This document shows, in pieces, positions 15,604 to 24,210 of a stretch of DNA of 64,000 nucleotides. The notes under the pieces were generated by a model that saw only the letters and a program-made list of their open reading frames with translations, did no database searches and was not told where the DNA came from. How positions within the stretch are numbered: the stretch's first letter is position 1; every line of letters starts with the position of its first letter. The DNA lies in contig NZ_FZOR01000016.1 of assembly GCF_900188445.1 (NCBI RefSeq), positions 101,284-165,283 of the forward strand, read 5' to 3'. The stretch comes from Actinomadura meyerae. GTDB taxonomy: Bacteria; Actinomycetota; Actinomycetes; Streptosporangiales; Streptosporangiaceae. The translations under genes were made by a program, and so were the position numbers.

Positions 15604-17944
15604 GGGTGACGACCTTGAGGCCCGGTGCCTTGTTGATCTCGCCGGCGCAGAACCGCTCGGTGACCCACTGCTTCTTGGAGAAGAGGCGGGTCTGGTCCGC
15701 GTAGTGCGGAGACGTCGGGTCGGTCGACTGCGAGTAGGTGAGGAGGGTCCGGGTGTCGGGGCACTTGTCGCCGTCGAACGAGACGACCTGGACGTAGCTG
15801 GAGCCCGTGGTGATCTCCGTGTAGCCCTTGCCCGGCGCCCACGTGCCCTCGACCTTGTTCAGGATGCCGAGGTTCTCGGTGCCGCCGCCGATCGGGATCC
15901 GCTCGCCGTTGCGGGTGACGTACTGGTGGTCGCCGAGCGGCGCGTCCAGCGGGATGTTCGACTTCTTCAGCTCGTCCACCGCGTCCAGCAACGCCTTGCG
16001 GGCGGCCAAGGAGCCGGTGTTGAAGTCGCGTGGCGTGTTGACCGGGTCGGACGCGTTGAACGGCGTCTTCCACAGGTCCCACGCGGAGAGCGCCTTGCGC
16101 CAGTACCGGTCGAAGAGGAGCGCGCCGCGGCTGCCGGTGTCGGCCGTCTTGTCCCACTTGGCCAGGACGTCGCAGGGCTCGCCGAGGCCCATGTCGCGGC
16201 ACATCGTCACCGTTCCGGCCGCGGCGAGTTCCCCCGCGTGGTTGCGGTTGGCGAAGACCAGGTCCTGCATGTCGGCGCGGGTGAACTTGCTCGCGGCGAG
16301 CTGGTCCTGGACGGAGACGATGCCGCTCCTCGTGCGGAGGCTGCGGGCGGCCTTCTCGTCGCCGATGATGCGGTCGTAGCCGGTCAGCGGCTTCTCCGGG
16401 TTGGACAGCCAGTAGCTGTCGTTGGAGTTGGTGACGTAGTCGCCGCGGGTCAGCACCGGGTACCGGTCGGGGTCGAGAATCCCCGGCTGGACGGTCCCCG
16501 GCGCCTTGCCCGGTGCGCAGGACGACCGGGTGCCGTCCAGGATCGCGAGGCCCGCCTGCCGCAGCGTCAGGTGGCCGAGGAGGGAGTTGCAGCGGTCCGC
16601 GAACGCGTTCGTGACGTTCGGCAGCACCTGGATCTGGGCGAACAGCGCCTTGCCGCGCGCGTCGGCCGCGATGGTGTTCACCCAGGGCAGGCCCTGGGTC
16701 TGCTTCAGCGCGCGGACGGCGTCATCGGTCGTGCGGGCCTTGCCCAGGGCGAGCGAGGTGTTCGCCAGGCGCAGGTTCGTGGCGTTCGGGTCGGTGAGCG
16801 CGTAGGCGTTCCAGGTCGTCCACGGCAGCCCGATGGACGAGACGGACGTGACGATCGGCCCGTAGCGGCTCCGCCACTGCGTCCTGGTGACCGGCTTGAC
16901 CGAGCCGTCCGCCTGCTTCGCCTGGACGGTGACCCGCCGCTGGGTCATCTTCTCGACCTTGCCGTCCACGAAGTAGGACGTCGGGTCGCCCGGCACCAGC
17001 CGCAGCTCGGTGAGGCTGAACGGGACGCCGGTCGCGACGGTGTGGCTCCACGCGAACGTCGAGGTGTGGCCGATGTTGACGGACGGCGACCCGAGCAGCG
17101 CGGCGCCGCTCACGTTCAACTTGCCGGGGATCGTCTGCTGCATCTGCCAGAAGCGCCGCCCGTTGTGCCACGGGTAGTGCGGGTTGCCGAGGAGCAGGCC
17201 GCGCCCGTTCGCGGTGGCGCCGCCGCCGACGGCGATGGCGTTGCTGCCCATGTCGGCGTCCGCCAGCAGCTTGCGGGCGCCCTCGGCGGCCTTCGCGAGG
17301 GGCGGCGCCTTGGCCTGCGCGGCGTCCGGAGGCGCCGCCACGGTGATCTGGTCGGTGACCATGCCGGAGCCGCCGAGCATGGCGAGGGCGTAGCCGCGCC
17401 GGTAGACGTCCAGCTCGGTGATGGGCCGCAGCCACGCGGCGCCCTTGCACGCCGGGTCGGTGATCTTGCCCTCGCGCAGGTAGCGGTTGTAGCCGGCGGC
17501 CCAGCCGCGGCTGAGTTCGCGCACCTCGGTGCTCGGGCCGTAGGGGGCGGGCGCGGCGGCCAGCCGCTCGACCACCTTGCTGTCGTTGATGCCGGTGAAG
17601 AACACGTCGCTGGCGAGGTTGGTGGACGCCGACGACAGCGCCCTGTCCGGTGCGCCGTCCGGGCCGAAGTACCTGGAGCGCTCCCCGCTCAGCGTGACGA
17701 CACCCTGCGCGAGCAGGCACAGGTCGTCCTTGGCCGCCGCGTAGCCGGTGCCGTACCCGAGGCCGGCGTAGTCCGGCGCGGTGATGTGCGGAATGCCGTA
17801 CTCGGTGTAGCGGATCGTCGCCGACATGGGGCGCTCGCTGGTCGCGGCGGCGGACGAGGTCACGGCGGCGGACGAGGTCACGGGCGTCAGGACGGCGGCG
17901 GCGACCACCGCGGCTCCGGCCGCGCGCAGGACGGTACGCGACAT
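15590..17944 (-). CDS. Secreted penicillin-acylase-family amidase (AHL/aculeacin-acylase type)
   Basis: The 784-residue precursor has a signal peptide (MSRTVLRAAGAAVVAAAVL, Ala/Ser-rich cleavage region encoded in part by an 18-bp duplication near 17850-17880). An alpha-subunit region follows (IRYTEYGIPHITAPDYAGLG, YGTGYAAAKDDLCLLAQGV). The autocatalytic Ntn nucleophile is Ser234 in DADMGSNAIAVGG. The beta subunit carries NPHYPWHNGRRFWQMQQTIP and NSNDSYWLSNPEKPLTGYD. This organisation matches aculeacin-A and acyl-homoserine-lactone acylases, which hydrolyse long-chain amides, more than narrow penicillin-G acylase. It would act outside the cell in lipopeptide or quorum-signal degradation, or in self-resistance; the substrate cannot be fixed from sequence. 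It overlaps the convergent TetR gene by 14 bases. Confidence 0.85.
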   Translation of the reverse strand: MSRTVLRAAGAAVVAAAVLTPVTSSAAVTSSAAATSERPMSATIRYTEYGIPHITAPDYAGLGYGTGYAAAKDDLCLLAQGVVTLSGERSRYFGPDGAPDRALSSASTNLASDVFFTGINDSKVVERLAAAPAPYGPSTEVRELSRGWAAGYNRYLREGKITDPACKGAAWLRPITELDVYRRGYALAMLGGSGMVTDQITVAAPPDAAQAKAPPLAKAAEGARKLLADADMGSNAIAVGGGATANGRGLLLGNPHYPWHNGRRFWQMQQTIPGKLNVSGAALLGSPSVNIGHTSTFAWSHTVATGVPFSLTELRLVPGDPTSYFVDGKVEKMTQRRVTVQAKQADGSVKPVTRTQWRSRYGPIVTSVSSIGLPWTTWNAYALTDPNATNLRLANTSLALGKARTTDDAVRALKQTQGLPWVNTIAADARGKALFAQIQVLPNVTNAFADRCNSLLGHLTLRQAGLAILDGTRSSCAPGKAPGTVQPGILDPDRYPVLTRGDYVTNSNDSYWLSNPEKPLTGYDRIIGDEKAARSLRTRSGIVSVQDQLAASKFTRADMQDLVFANRNHAGELAAAGTVTMCRDMGLGEPCDVLAKWDKTADTGSRGALLFDRYWRKALSAWDLWKTPFNASDPVNTPRDFNTGSLAARKALLDAVDELKKSNIPLDAPLGDHQYVTRNGERIPIGGGTENLGILNKVEGTWAPGKGYTEITTGSSYVQVVSFDGDKCPDTRTLLTYSQSTDPTSPHYADQTRLFSKKQWVTERFCAGEINKAPGLKVVTLTGK

Positions 17945-18004
17945 GGGACTCCTTGATCACAGAAGTCCCGCAAAGTTCGCACAAGTGATCGTTCCTGGCA
18001 AGAC

Positions 18005-18448
18005 CTACGGGAGGAGGCCGGGGAGGTCGGCCGCGTGGTCCTGGAGGTAGGCGGCGAGCGTCTCGGGGATCAGGTCGATCGCGGCCAGGTCCCCAGGGGT
18101 GCACGGGACGAGGTCGACGTCGTAGCGGCCCCGCGCCGGGTCCTCGAACTCGGGGCCGTGGCGGCGGGACAGGTCCATCGAGGCCAGCCGGCAGACGTAG
18201 AAGGTGTTGAGGCGGTACAGCCCGGGCGACTCCTCCCCGCACGCGAACACCTGCCGGACGGGCCCGGCGGTGGCGCCGAGCTCCTCGTCCAGCTCGCGGC
18301 GCAGCGCGGCCTCCGGGGACGCGTCGTCCGGCTCGATCTTCCCGCCCGGGGTCGTCCAGTAGACGGGCCGGTCGGGGCGGGTGCGGCGCAGCAGGACGAG
18401 CGCGTCGCCGTCGAGGAGGAGGGCGCGCACGGCCCGGCGGACCCTCAC
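18005..18448 (-). CDS. Nudix hydrolase
   Basis: The GTG at 18448 forms a GTGA overlap with the response-regulator stop, giving a 147-residue protein. It opens VRVRRAVRALLLDGDALVLL and carries a complete Nudix box, GGKIEPDDASPEAALRRELD followed by EELGA (GX5EX7REUXEEXGU). The acidic residues for Mg2+ are all present. Such enzymes hydrolyse nucleoside diphosphates linked to other moieties, for house-cleaning or NADH/NUDT turnover. It is the third gene of a kinase-regulator-Nudix operon. A longer frame running over the response-regulator gene is a shadow. Confidence 0.85.
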   Translation of the reverse strand: MRVRRAVRALLLDGDALVLLRRTRPDRPVYWTTPGGKIEPDDASPEAALRRELDEELGATAGPVRQVFACGEESPGLYRLNTFYVCRLASMDLSRRHGPEFEDPARGRYDVDLVPCTPGDLAAIDLIPETLAAYLQDHAADLPGLLP

Positions 18449-19083
18449 GAGTTCAGGTAGGCCAGGACGGCCAGGACGCGGCGGTGCCCGCTGTCGGACG
18501 GCGGCAGGCCGAGCTTGGCGAACACCGCGCCGATGTGCTTGCTGACCGAGCGCTCGGTGATGACGAGGGTGGCGGCGATGGTGGCGTTGTCGAGGCCCTG
18601 CGCCATCAGCCCGAGGACCTCGCGCTCGCGCGGCGTGAGCGCCTGCAGCGGGTCCTGGCGGGTGGTCATCAGCTGGGACACGACCTCGGGGTCGAGGGCG
18701 GTGCCGCCCGCCGCGACGCGGTCGAGGGCGTCCAGGAACTCGTCGACCCGGCTGACGCGGTCCTTCAGCAGGTAGCCGATGCCCTCGGCGCCGCCGGCGA
18801 GCAGCTCGGCGGCGTAGGTCTCCTCGACGTACTGCGACAGCACGAGCAGCGGCAGGCCGGGGATCCGCTTGCGCGCCTCGATCGCCGCGCGCAGCCCCTC
18901 GTCGCGGAACCCGGGCGGCAGCCGCACGTCGAGGACGGCGGCGTCGGGCCGGTGCTCCAGGATCGCGGGCAGCACCTCGGGCCCCTCGCCGGCGACGGCG
19001 ACGACCTCGTGACCGCCCGCGTTCAGCAGCATGACGAGGCCCTCGCGGAGGAGCACGTTGTCCTCGGCGATCACGATCCGCAC
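18445..19083 (-). CDS. NarL/LuxR-type response regulator
   Basis: The 212-residue protein (GTG at 19083) has a receiver domain with the acidic pair in MRIVIAEDNVLLREGL, the phosphoacceptor Asp52 in DAAVLDVRLPPGFRDEGL, and Lys in IGYLLKDRVSRVDEFLDAL. A LuxR helix-turn-helix follows (LTPREREVLGLMAQGLDNAT, IAATLVITERSVSKHIGAVF). Its start lies inside the 3' end of the histidine-kinase gene (13-bp overlap), so the two are co-translated partners. Target genes are unknown. The operon continues into the Nudix gene. Confidence 0.92.
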   Translation of the reverse strand: MRIVIAEDNVLLREGLVMLLNAGGHEVVAVAGEGPEVLPAILEHRPDAAVLDVRLPPGFRDEGLRAAIEARKRIPGLPLLVLSQYVEETYAAELLAGGAEGIGYLLKDRVSRVDEFLDALDRVAAGGTALDPEVVSQLMTTRQDPLQALTPREREVLGLMAQGLDNATIAATLVITERSVSKHIGAVFAKLGLPPSDSGHRRVLAVLAYLNS

Positions 19084-20288
19084 GGCAGCTCCACCTCGAG
19101 CGTCGTCCCTTCTCCGTCGGGGCTGTCGATGCGGGTCGTCCCGTCGAGCGCCGCCACCCGGCGGCGGATGCCGGCGAGCCCGCTGCCCCGGTCCGGATCG
19201 GCCCCGCCCTTGCCATCATCCCGCACGCTGATCACCAGGCGGGCAGGGTCGCGGCGCAGCACCACCCGGCCGTGGCGCGCGCCGCTGTGCTTGGCGATGT
19301 TGGTGAGGGCCTCGGCGACGACGAAGTAGGCGGCGGCCTCGACGGCGGCGGGCGCCCGGCCGTCCGCTACGTCCAGCTCCACCGGGATCGGCTGGCCCGC
19401 GGCGAGCGCGCGCAGCGCCCCGGCGAGGCCCCGGTCGGACAGGATCGGCGGGTAGATGCCGCGGATCACCGTGCGGAGCTGGGTGAGCGCCTCCTCGATG
19501 CCCTCCCTGGCCTCCAGGAACAGGGTGCGGGCGGCGTCCGGGTCGGTGCCGAAGCGGCGGTCGGCGAGGCCGAGCCGCAGCGCGGCGGCGACGAGCTGGG
19601 CCTGCGTCCCGTCGTGCAGGTCGCGCTCGATGCGGCGCAGCTCGGCGCCGTGCGCCTCCAGCGCCTCGGCGCGGGTCTCGGTCAGCTCCTCGACCCGCTC
19701 GCTGAGGCTGGTGCGGTGGGTCGGGCCGAGCAGCGCGGCGGCGAGCCGGGCCTGCCAGCGGACGAGCCGCGGCACCAGCCACAGCAGGACGAGCAGGTCG
19801 AACGCCCCCTGGACGAACGGCATCGTCAGCGCCTTCGGCCAGCTGTCCAGCGTGATGAACGCCGACTGGGAGCCCTCGGGCGCCGCCCACCACCACAGCG
19901 GCAGCGACAGCGTGAAAGGGATCGCCGGCCAGATCGCCACCGCGATCAGCGCGGCCTGCAGGCCGGTGAGGCCGTGCACCGCCATCCAGGCCGCGTCCCG
20001 CCAGGTCGTCCGCGATGCCAGCAGCCGCCGCCCCTCGGCCAGGCCGTCGCCCACGGGGCGGTACGGCTCGGGGATCTCGCGGCCGAGCAGCCGGCCGGCC
20101 CGGCGCCGCTCGGCGTTCGCGAGCCGGCGCAGCGGCCGGACGGCCGACGGCAGCCACGGCAGCACGACGGGCAGCAGCACCAGGAAGGCGATCAGCGGGG
20201 CCAGCCCGAACAGCGCGGGCGCGGCGGTGCGCAGGGCGCCGACCAGCTCGCGGGTCGCGTCCACGCTGCGTTTCAGTGCGGTTCTCAT
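19071..20288 (-). CDS. Membrane sensor histidine kinase (NarL-system type)
   Basis: The 405-residue kinase has an N-terminal hydrophobic helix (FGLAPLIAFLVLLPVVLPWL), a sensor region with two to three further helices (LTGLQAALIAVAIWPAIPF; GAFDLLVLLWLVPRLV), then a HisKA_3 domain with the phospho-His225 in AELRRIERDLHDGTQAQLVA. The ATP-binding domain has the N-box (VVAEALTNIAKHSGA) and G-boxes (VRDDGKGGADPDRGSGLAGI). It is the first gene of a three-gene operon with the response regulator and a Nudix hydrolase. The short membrane-embedded sensor implies detection of a membrane or cell-envelope cue. Confidence 0.9.
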   Translation of the reverse strand: MRTALKRSVDATRELVGALRTAAPALFGLAPLIAFLVLLPVVLPWLPSAVRPLRRLANAERRRAGRLLGREIPEPYRPVGDGLAEGRRLLASRTTWRDAAWMAVHGLTGLQAALIAVAIWPAIPFTLSLPLWWWAAPEGSQSAFITLDSWPKALTMPFVQGAFDLLVLLWLVPRLVRWQARLAAALLGPTHRTSLSERVEELTETRAEALEAHGAELRRIERDLHDGTQAQLVAAALRLGLADRRFGTDPDAARTLFLEAREGIEEALTQLRTVIRGIYPPILSDRGLAGALRALAAGQPIPVELDVADGRAPAAVEAAAYFVVAEALTNIAKHSGARHGRVVLRRDPARLVISVRDDGKGGADPDRGSGLAGIRRRVAALDGTTRIDSPDGEGTTLEVELPCGS

Positions 20289-20472
20289 GTCACCTCGCCA
20301 TCACGGTAGGCGACGGTGGGGCCCCGCGCAGCCGGGCCCGCACCCCTGACGAGGGTGTAGCCCGCTCCACCATGGACTCGTCCGGGACGACCGAACCGCA
20401 CAGGTCGTCCCCCAGGCGGCCTCTCCGCCGTTACGATCGCCACTGGCATGCTCTGTACCGGAACGGCGTGAA

Positions 20473-21312
20473 ATGGATGATGTGGAGGTCCGGCACCTGC
20501 CGGGCGATCTGCCGCAGCTGTTCGACGACGGTGTCGGGGACGACACCGCCGCGCGGACGCTGTCGGTGCCTCTGCCCGACGGGGACCTGGTCTGGCCCGA
20601 CCCCGGCTACCCGCAGCGGCGGCCGCTCATGCGGCCCGCGCTCTGGCTGAGCGACGACCCGGTCCGCGGCGACCTGTGGGCCGCGCTGCGCGCCGAGCAC
20701 CACCGGTCGGGGCTCTGGCCGCTGCTGATGGACGAGAGCGACCAGCCGTGGGCGGCCGGGCAGATCGCGCCGGAGCCGGTGAGCGAGGTCGCGAACTACC
20801 ATCCGCACGCCTTCATGTACGAGGTGTGGGCCGACTTCGCCGAGCAGGCCGCCGACGGCGACCTGGAGGACCTCGCCCCCTACGGCCGGCACTGCCCCGG
20901 CCCCGCCCCGGCCGGGGTGCCGCTGGACGACCCGGGCAGCGTGGCCGACCGCCACGCCCGCCTGCTCGCCGCCCGCGGGCTCTCGCTGGGGCTCGTCGCG
21001 GTGGAGCGGGGCGCCGACGCGCTGGCCGCCGTCGGCTGGCAGGGCGCCCTCAACCACAACGAGTGGACGGCGCCGCTGTCGGCCGTCCTGCGCAGCTGGG
21101 AGGACCGGTTCGGCGCGCGCGTCGTCGGGCTCGGCTTCAACACGCTGGAGCTGAGCGTCGCCGCGCCTCCCGTCACCACCCGGCACGCCGTGCAGGTCGC
21201 GGCCGAGCACTGGGCGTTCTGCCCCGACATCCTGTTCCAGGGCCCGGGCACCCTCACCGGGTACGCGGAGGAGATCCGCGGCAAGACCTACTGGTCGTTC
21301 TGGTGGGACTGA
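20473..21312 (+). CDS. DUF4253 domain protein
   Basis: The 279-residue cytosolic protein (ATG at 20473) has the C-terminal DUF4253 signature: TRHAVQVAAEHWAFCPDILF, then GYAEEIRGKTYWSFWWD at the very end. Its N-terminal half is less conserved (LPLPDGD-like PDGDLVWPDPGYPQRR). DUF4253 is widespread in actinomycetes, with no assigned function. It is monocistronic by position: divergent from the kinase operon (184 bases) and followed by a hairpin and then the stressosome operon. Confidence 0.75.
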   Translation: MDDVEVRHLPGDLPQLFDDGVGDDTAARTLSVPLPDGDLVWPDPGYPQRRPLMRPALWLSDDPVRGDLWAALRAEHHRSGLWPLLMDESDQPWAAGQIAPEPVSEVANYHPHAFMYEVWADFAEQAADGDLEDLAPYGRHCPGPAPAGVPLDDPGSVADRHARLLAARGLSLGLVAVERGADALAAVGWQGALNHNEWTAPLSAVLRSWEDRFGARVVGLGFNTLELSVAAPPVTTRHAVQVAAEHWAFCPDILFQGPGTLTGYAEEIRGKTYWSFWWD

Positions 21313-21328
21313 CCGGCCTTCGGGCCGG
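21313..21328 (+). terminator. Hairpin after the DUF4253 gene
   Basis: CCGGCC-TTCG-GGCCGG starts directly after the TGA and forms a six-pair GC stem with a stable UUCG tetraloop. More GGCC-rich repeats follow to about 21365. There is no T-run, as is usual for high-GC actinobacterial terminators. Confidence 0.55.
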
Positions 21329-21410
21329 CCGGCCCTGACCGGCCGCCGCTGACCGGCCGACCGGCCAAAAGGTCGGTCATGGCGTGTGAACCTCCAGGTC
21401 ATTTGCGCCG

Positions 21411-21433
21411 GTAACTCCCTGAGGGACGGTTAC
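21411..21433. promoter_or_regulatory. Nested inverted repeat upstream of the stressosome operon
   Basis: GTAAC (21411) pairs with GTTAC (21429), enclosing the palindrome TCCCT-G-AGGGA. It lies 114-136 bases upstream of the rsbR-like ATG, within the only 200-base intergenic space before the six-gene operon. It is a candidate operator or sigma-factor control element for the module. No clear SigB-like promoter was found nearby. Confidence 0.35.
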
Positions 21434-21546
21434 GGTGGGGCGGGTGAGCACCGGGTGGCGCGGCCCGGACGGGCCCCGGGCGACCCGCGCGGGCGGCACC
21501 CTCGCGCGTCCGCCGTCCGGTCCGGGGGCACTGAGGGGGCGCTGCC

Positions 21547-22380
21547 ATGACCGATGGAGCGGGCGACGGGCACATCACCGAACTGCTGCGCGCCTGGCGG
21601 GAGCCGGTGCTGAGCCGCTGGACCGAACTGGTCGGGACGAGCGTCCGCGGGCGCATCACCGAGGCCGAGCTCCGCTCGGAGCTGGACGAGATGTACGGGC
21701 TGGTCGAGCGGGCCCTCGGCGGCGACGAGACCGCCGCCGGGGAGCTGCGGGCGACGCTCGCGGAGATCTCCCGCGGGCGGGCCCGGCAGGGCTTCAGCCC
21801 GACCGAGGTCGCGATCGGCGTGTTCGCGCTGAAGCAGGCGCTGTACGAGCAGGTGCGCGCCACCCAGGACCGCCGGGCCTACGGCGAGCTGATCGACTTC
21901 TCCGCCTACGTCGACGAGCTGGGCCTCGCCACGTTCGAGACCTACGCCGCCGCCCGCGAGCAGGTCATCGCCGACCAGGCCGAGCAGCTGCTGGAGCTGT
22001 CGACGCCCGTCGTGAAGCTGTGGGACGGGATCCTCGGCGTCCCCCTCGTCGGCACGCTGGACTCGGCCCGCACCCAGGTGGTGATGGAGACGCTGCTGGA
22101 GACGCTGGTGGACACCGGCTCCCGGTTCGCGGTGATCGACATCACCGGGGTGTCCGCCGTGGACACCGAGGTGGCCCAGCACCTGCTGAAGACCGTCATG
22201 GCGGCCCGGCTGATGGGCACCGAGTGCGTGATCTCCGGCGTCCGGCCGCAGATCGCGCAGACGATCGTGACGCTCGGCATCGAGTTCGGCGACATCGTGA
22301 CGAAGGCCGACCTCGCCGACGCGCTGGCGTACACGCTCGACCGCAGCGGCGTGCGCCTGGCCCGCGAGGAGGGCGCCTGA
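21547..22380 (+). CDS. rsbR: RsbR-type stressosome protein (RsbRD-like N-terminus plus STAS)
   Basis: The 277-residue protein has an N-terminal helical region of the RsbRD type (TELLRAWREPVLSRWTELVG, GFSPTEVAIGVFALKQALYE; no haem or flavin motif visible) and a C-terminal STAS domain at about 150-270. The STAS core has FAVIDITGVSAVDTEVAQHL, with Thr207 aligned to the first RsbT phosphorylation site of Bacillus RsbR, and GVRPQIAQTIVTLGIEFGDI, containing a second candidate Thr. In stressosomes RsbR forms the sensory turrets on a core with RsbS. It begins a six-gene coupled operon; its stop overlaps the rsbS start by one base (TGATG). Confidence 0.88.
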   Translation: MTDGAGDGHITELLRAWREPVLSRWTELVGTSVRGRITEAELRSELDEMYGLVERALGGDETAAGELRATLAEISRGRARQGFSPTEVAIGVFALKQALYEQVRATQDRRAYGELIDFSAYVDELGLATFETYAAAREQVIADQAEQLLELSTPVVKLWDGILGVPLVGTLDSARTQVVMETLLETLVDTGSRFAVIDITGVSAVDTEVAQHLLKTVMAARLMGTECVISGVRPQIAQTIVTLGIEFGDIVTKADLADALAYTLDRSGVRLAREEGA

Positions 22381-22754
22381 TGGACCGCGTGCCCATCCTC
22401 AAGATCGGGAACGTCCTGCTGGTGTCGATCCAGCTCGACCTGCAGGACCAGACCGTCCTGGCGCTCCAGGAGGACCTGGCCGACCGGATCACCGCCACCG
22501 GCGCGCACGGCGTCATCATCGACATCACCGCGGTGGAGATCGTCGACTCGTTCATCGGCCGCATGTTCGCCACCATCGCCGCCATGTCGCGGCTCATGGA
22601 CGCCGAGACGGTGGTGGTCGGGATGCGCCCGGCGGTGGCGATCACGCTGGTGGAGCTCGGGCTCTCGCTCGGCGGGGTGCGCACCGCGCTGGACCTGGAG
22701 GAGGGCATGCGGCTGCTCGGCACGGGTGCGCGCGGCGGGGCGGGCGGCCCGTGA
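22380..22754 (+). CDS. rsbS: RsbS-type stressosome scaffold (single STAS domain)
   Basis: The 124-residue protein is a stand-alone STAS domain: VPILKIGNVLLVSIQLDLQD, GVIIDITAVEIVDSFIGRMF, TVVVGMRPAVAITLVELGLS. It is very similar to my recollection of Bacillus RsbS, including Ser57 in EIVDSFIGR, the residue phosphorylated by RsbT to release the complex. The last 10 or so residues (Gly-rich) extend beyond the usual end. The ATG overlaps the rsbR stop and the gene overlaps rsbT by 4 bases, consistent with fixed stoichiometry. Confidence 0.9.
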   Translation: MDRVPILKIGNVLLVSIQLDLQDQTVLALQEDLADRITATGAHGVIIDITAVEIVDSFIGRMFATIAAMSRLMDAETVVVGMRPAVAITLVELGLSLGGVRTALDLEEGMRLLGTGARGGAGGP

Positions 22755-23161
22755 CGTCCCCGCCCGGCGAGGAGGTGCCGATCGTGTCGGGCGATGACGT
22801 GGTGCGCGTCCGGCAGCTGGTGCGCGCCGCCGCGGCGGCGGCCGGGCTGTCGCTGGTCGACCAGACCAAGATCGTCACGGCGGCGAGCGAGCTGGCGCGC
22901 AACACCTACGCGTACGGCGGCGGCGGCACGATGCGGATCGAGCAGGCGGTGGACGACCGGGGCCGGACGGGCGTCCGCATCGTCTTCCACGACGACGGCC
23001 CGGGCATCCCGGACGTCGAGCGGGCCCTGTCGGCGGGCTGGTCGAGCGGCACCGGGCTCGGCCTCGGCCTGTCCGGCGCCCGCCGGCTGAGCGACGAGTT
23101 CGACCTGACCAGCGAGGCCGGGAAGGGCACCACGGTGACGGTGGCCAAATGGCCGCGCTGA
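22751..23161 (+). CDS. rsbT: RsbT-type serine/threonine kinase (switch protein)
   Basis: The 136-residue GHKL-fold kinase starts at a GTG inside the rsbS 3' end (GTGA overlap). Motifs: N-box TAASELARNTYAYGGGGTM, with the Asn that coordinates Mg2+; G1 box FHDDGPGIPDVERALSAGW; G2 box SSGTGLGLGLSGARRLSDEF; and the final GKGTTVTV. RsbT phosphorylates RsbR and RsbS in the stressosome, then leaves to activate an effector, which is RsbU in Bacillus. Here the likely partner is one of the SpoIIE phosphatases or the hybrid kinase in the same operon. Confidence 0.9.
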   Translation: MTSPPGEEVPIVSGDDVVRVRQLVRAAAAAAGLSLVDQTKIVTAASELARNTYAYGGGGTMRIEQAVDDRGRTGVRIVFHDDGPGIPDVERALSAGWSSGTGLGLGLSGARRLSDEFDLTSEAGKGTTVTVAKWPR

Positions 23162-24207
23162 CCGGCGCCGGCTGGACCACCAGCCCGTCCGCCGACGACA
23201 CGCTGCGGGTGCGGGTGGAGGAGGAGAGCGCCGCGGCGGGCGTGCGGCGGCGCGTCACCGCGCTCGCCGAGCGGCTCGGGTTCGCCGGGGAGCGCCTCGA
23301 ACAGGTGCGGCTGGCCGCGACCGAGGCCGCGACGAACCTCGCCCGGCACGCCCGGCGGGGCGAGATGATCCTGCGCATCGTGCGGCACGACCGGACCGCG
23401 GTGGTGGAGTTCGTCGCCTTCGACCGGGGCCCCGGCATCACCGACGTGCCGGTGTCCCTGCGGAACGGCTACTCGACCCGCGGGACGCTCGGGCTCGGGC
23501 TGGGCTCGATCGAGCGGCTCGCCGACCGGTGCGCCCTGTACTCGCTGCCCGGGGCCGGCACCGTGCTGTACGCGCGGTTCCGGCCGCCCGGCGCGCCCGC
23601 CGGCGACGCCGCGGCCGACCCGCCGTTCGCCGGCCTGACGGTGCCGATCGACGGCGAGGAGCAGTGCGGCGACGCCTACACCGCCCGCCTCCTGGACGGC
23701 ACCGTCTACGCGCTGCTCTGCGACGGCCTCGGGCACGGCCCGCTCGCCGCGCGCGCGGCCTGGGAGGCCGTCCGGGCGGCGCACGAGACGGCGCTGCCCG
23801 CCTCCCCCGCCGACGTCCTGATGAGCGTCCGGCGGCGGCTCATCCCGACCCGCGGCGGCGCCGTGGCCGTCGCGGTCGTCGACCCGGCCGCCGGGCGGGT
23901 GCGCTACGCCGGGATCGGCAACATCGCCGGGTGGATCGTCGCGCCGGACCGCCGGCAGGGCATGATCTCCGTGCCGGGGATCGCCGGGACGACCGCCGGG
24001 CGGATCCGGGAGCACTCCTACACGCTGCCCCCGGGCGCGGCCGTGGTGCTGCACTCCGACGGGCTCACCGGCCGCTGGAGCCTCGCCGACCGGCCGGGCC
24101 TGCACCTGCGCGACCCGCTGCTGATCGCGGCGACGCTGCTGCGCGACGCCGGCGCGCACCACGACGACCGGTCCGTGCTCGCGATCGCGACGGACGGGCG
24201 GTGGTGA
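23149..24207 (+). CDS. Fusion of GHKL (RsbT/RsbW-like) ATPase and SpoIIE/RsbX-type phosphatase
   Basis: The 352-residue protein has two domains. Residues 15-140 are a GHKL fold with N-box QVRLAATEAATNLARHARRG and boxes FDRGPGITD and GTLGLGLGSIERLADRCALY. Residues 160-350 are a SpoIIE-type PP2C phosphatase: EEQCGDAYTARLLDGTVYAL, LLCDGLGHGPLAARAAWEAV, VLHSDGLTGRW and the metal-binding HHDDRSVLAIA at the end. Such fusions occur in place of RsbX, the phosphatase that resets RsbR/RsbS. The start overlaps rsbT by 13 bases. Kinase and phosphatase activities in one chain would let it both mark and reset partners; this is inferred. Confidence 0.82.
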   Translation: MAALTGAGWTTSPSADDTLRVRVEEESAAAGVRRRVTALAERLGFAGERLEQVRLAATEAATNLARHARRGEMILRIVRHDRTAVVEFVAFDRGPGITDVPVSLRNGYSTRGTLGLGLGSIERLADRCALYSLPGAGTVLYARFRPPGAPAGDAAADPPFAGLTVPIDGEEQCGDAYTARLLDGTVYALLCDGLGHGPLAARAAWEAVRAAHETALPASPADVLMSVRRRLIPTRGGAVAVAVVDPAAGRVRYAGIGNIAGWIVAPDRRQGMISVPGIAGTTAGRIREHSYTLPPGAAVVLHSDGLTGRWSLADRPGLHLRDPLLIAATLLRDAGAHHDDRSVLAIATDGRW

Positions 24208-24210
24208 GGC

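Noticed and set aside
15365..17956. An 863-codon plus-strand open frame
   Set aside because: Antisense to the acylase gene, which has a signal peptide and the Ntn catalytic motif; composition is shadow-like.
17954..17987. GATCAC...GTGATC inverted repeat upstream of the acylase gene as an operator
   Set aside because: The arms are only 6 bp and 25 bases apart, which is easily chance; no regulator gene adjoins on that side.
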